From NCBI GenBank assembly GCA_030830385.1, contig JAURNA010000355.1, positions 1-15,657 of the forward strand: a stretch of DNA of 15,657 bases, written 5' to 3'. Under the pieces are notes generated by a model, which saw only the letters and a program-made list of their open reading frames with translations, had not been told where the DNA came from and ran no database searches. Below are positions 14,773 through 15,657 of this stretch, in pieces (position 1 is the stretch's first letter; each line of letters starts with the position of its first letter). The stretch is from Crocinitomicaceae bacterium. GTDB taxonomy: Bacteria > Bacteroidota > Bacteroidia > Flavobacteriales_D > Crocinitomicaceae. Both the position numbers and the translations under genes were made by a program.

Positions 14773-15180
14773 ATGATAAAACGCATTGAGCACCTGGGTA
14801 TCGCTGTAAAAAGTCTGGAAGAATCGCTTCCTGTTTTTGAAAGTTTGCTGAACACAGCTTCTTACAAGAAAGAAATTGTGGAGTCCGAAGGGGTTCGCAC
14901 GGCCTTCTTGCGCGTGGGTGAATCCAAGATTGAACTGTTGGAGGCGACGAATAGCGATTCTGCAATTGCGAAGTTTCTGGAGAATCAGCGACAGGGTTTT
15001 CACCACGTTGCATTTGAAGTGAATGATCTTGATGCCGAGCTGGAAAGACTTACAGCAAAGGATTTTCAATTAATTCACACCACACCGAAAGACGGTGCAG
15101 ACAATAAGCGCATCGCATTCCTGCACCCGAAATCAACGTCTGGGTTACTCGTGGAACTTTGTCAGGAAAAGACAGACTGA
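14773..15180 (+). CDS. mce: Methylmalonyl-CoA epimerase
   Basis: A 135-residue protein of the vicinal-oxygen-chelate (glyoxalase/dioxygenase) fold. It interconverts (R)- and (S)-methylmalonyl-CoA in the propionate/succinate route, in the cytosol. The two beta-alpha-beta modules and the metal ligands can be seen: H7 in IEHLGIAV, E54 in KIELLEAT, H78 in GFHHVAFEV and E128 in LLVELCQE. FLHPKSTSGLLVEL near the end is typical of the family, and the length (usually 130-145) is complete. The methylmalonyl-CoA mutase genes are not in this window. Its last 19 bases overlap tail-to-tail with the convergent HAD gene. Confidence 0.92.
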   Translation: MIKRIEHLGIAVKSLEESLPVFESLLNTASYKKEIVESEGVRTAFLRVGESKIELLEATNSDSAIAKFLENQRQGFHHVAFEVNDLDAELERLTAKDFQLIHTTPKDGADNKRIAFLHPKSTSGLLVELCQEKTD

Positions 15181-15657
15181 ACGTCCATTGGAGGAACGAG
15201 GTGAATGGTCGAAATTCCAATGCGTTTTGCCCCTTCAATGTGCTGAATGGAATCGTCGATAAACACGGTACGCTCGGGTCGAAGATTCTGCTCCTCACAC
15301 ACTCGTTTGAAAATCGCCGGATCCGGTTTTCGCATTTGCATTTCATGCGAAAAATAAATGTGATCGAAACAATCTTCAAAAAGGATGTCCGAACTTTGTT
15401 CCCATTCCCGTAACGCCTTTTCAATGTGGATGGAATTGGTGTTACTCAACAAAAACACCTGATATTTCTTTCGAATTTCCACCAATAATTCGATGCGCTC
15501 TTCGGGGACATTCAAAATCATGGCGTTCCATGCATGAACAACCTGATTGGGGGTTACTCCCTTTGGAAGCAAATCCAAGAGTCCGTTCAAGAAGTGCTGA
15601 GCAGAAATCCGACCCGTTTCGATATCGTCGAACAATTGCGATTGCTTCGCCTGTGAA
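15162..15657 (-). CDS. HAD-family hydrolase, N-terminus beyond the window
   Basis: A partial gene: the frame is open to the right edge, and the first visible residues (SQAKQSQLFDDIETGRIS) are cap-domain sequence. The catalytic D-x-D nucleophile motif therefore lies outside the window. The visible 165 residues contain HAD motif II (FLLSNTN), motif III Lys (RKPDPAIFK) and motif IV (VFIDDSIQHIEGAKRIG), the layout of subfamily IA phosphatases. The order of motifs and the short cap suggest a small-molecule phosphatase like YihX or a beta-phosphoglucomutase-like enzyme; the substrate cannot be told. A TTG at 15635 is not the start, because homologous sequence continues before it. The last 19 bases overlap the end of mce. 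Confidence 0.85.
   Translation of the reverse strand, partial: SQAKQSQLFDDIETGRISAQHFLNGLLDLLPKGVTPNQVVHAWNAMILNVPEERIELLVEIRKKYQVFLLSNTNSIHIEKALREWEQSSDILFEDCFDHIYFSHEMQMRKPDPAIFKRVCEEQNLRPERTVFIDDSIQHIEGAKRIGISTIHLVPPMDVQSVFS

Overview
The window reads as chromosomal DNA of a member of the Bacteroidota, most likely the Flavobacteriales. Four things point there: promoter elements of the phylum type (TTTG, about 19 bases, TAnnTTTG) in front of several genes with little use of Shine-Dalgarno sites; a TonB-dependent receptor with an N-terminal carboxypeptidase-regulatory-like domain; a secreted protein with a type IX secretion (T9SS) C-terminal sorting tail; and the purN / acpP-fabF-rnc neighbourhood with phylum-typical sequence variants. 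Base composition looks moderate (mid 40s % GC by eye). I saw no rRNA, tRNA, CRISPR array, insertion sequence, phage gene or defence system.

Layout. 80-2499 (+): a LysE-type inner-membrane exporter, then a large secreted protein made almost entirely of about twenty MORN_2 (YwqK-like) repeats, followed by a short possible terminator. 2679-3851 (-): purN and marC, packed 3 bases apart. 3852-4162: the purN/acpP divergent region, holding two outward promoters and what looks like the decayed 3' end of a nitroreductase gene. 4163-6413 (+): acpP-fabF-rnc, the fatty-acid synthesis core plus RNase III; rnc appears to start with TTG directly after the fabF stop. 6558-6920 (+): a YraN/UPF0102 protein. 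6969-9438 (+): three genes joined by 4-base stop/start overlaps: a pseudouridine-synthase homologue that has lost its catalytic motif, a lipoprotein, and an outer-membrane-like protein. These end 2 bases from a convergent gene.

9441-13664 (-): an oligopeptide-type (SBP_bac_5) substrate-binding lipoprotein followed 6 bases later by a TonB-dependent receptor, with a textbook phylum promoter in front. This looks like an uptake unit without its own permease or ATPase in view. 13897-14706 (+): a secreted T9SS cargo protein, followed by a terminator-like hairpin. 14773-15180 (+): methylmalonyl-CoA epimerase. It overlaps tail-to-tail with a HAD-family hydrolase (-) that runs off the right edge.

Most genes are ordinary housekeeping or envelope genes. 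The points most worth a second look are the catalytically degenerate pseudouridine synthase coupled to two envelope genes, the nitroreductase remnant in front of acpP, the substrate-binding lipoprotein/TonB receptor pair, and the possibly leaderless purN transcript. I did not find evidence of a new multi-gene system beyond these.
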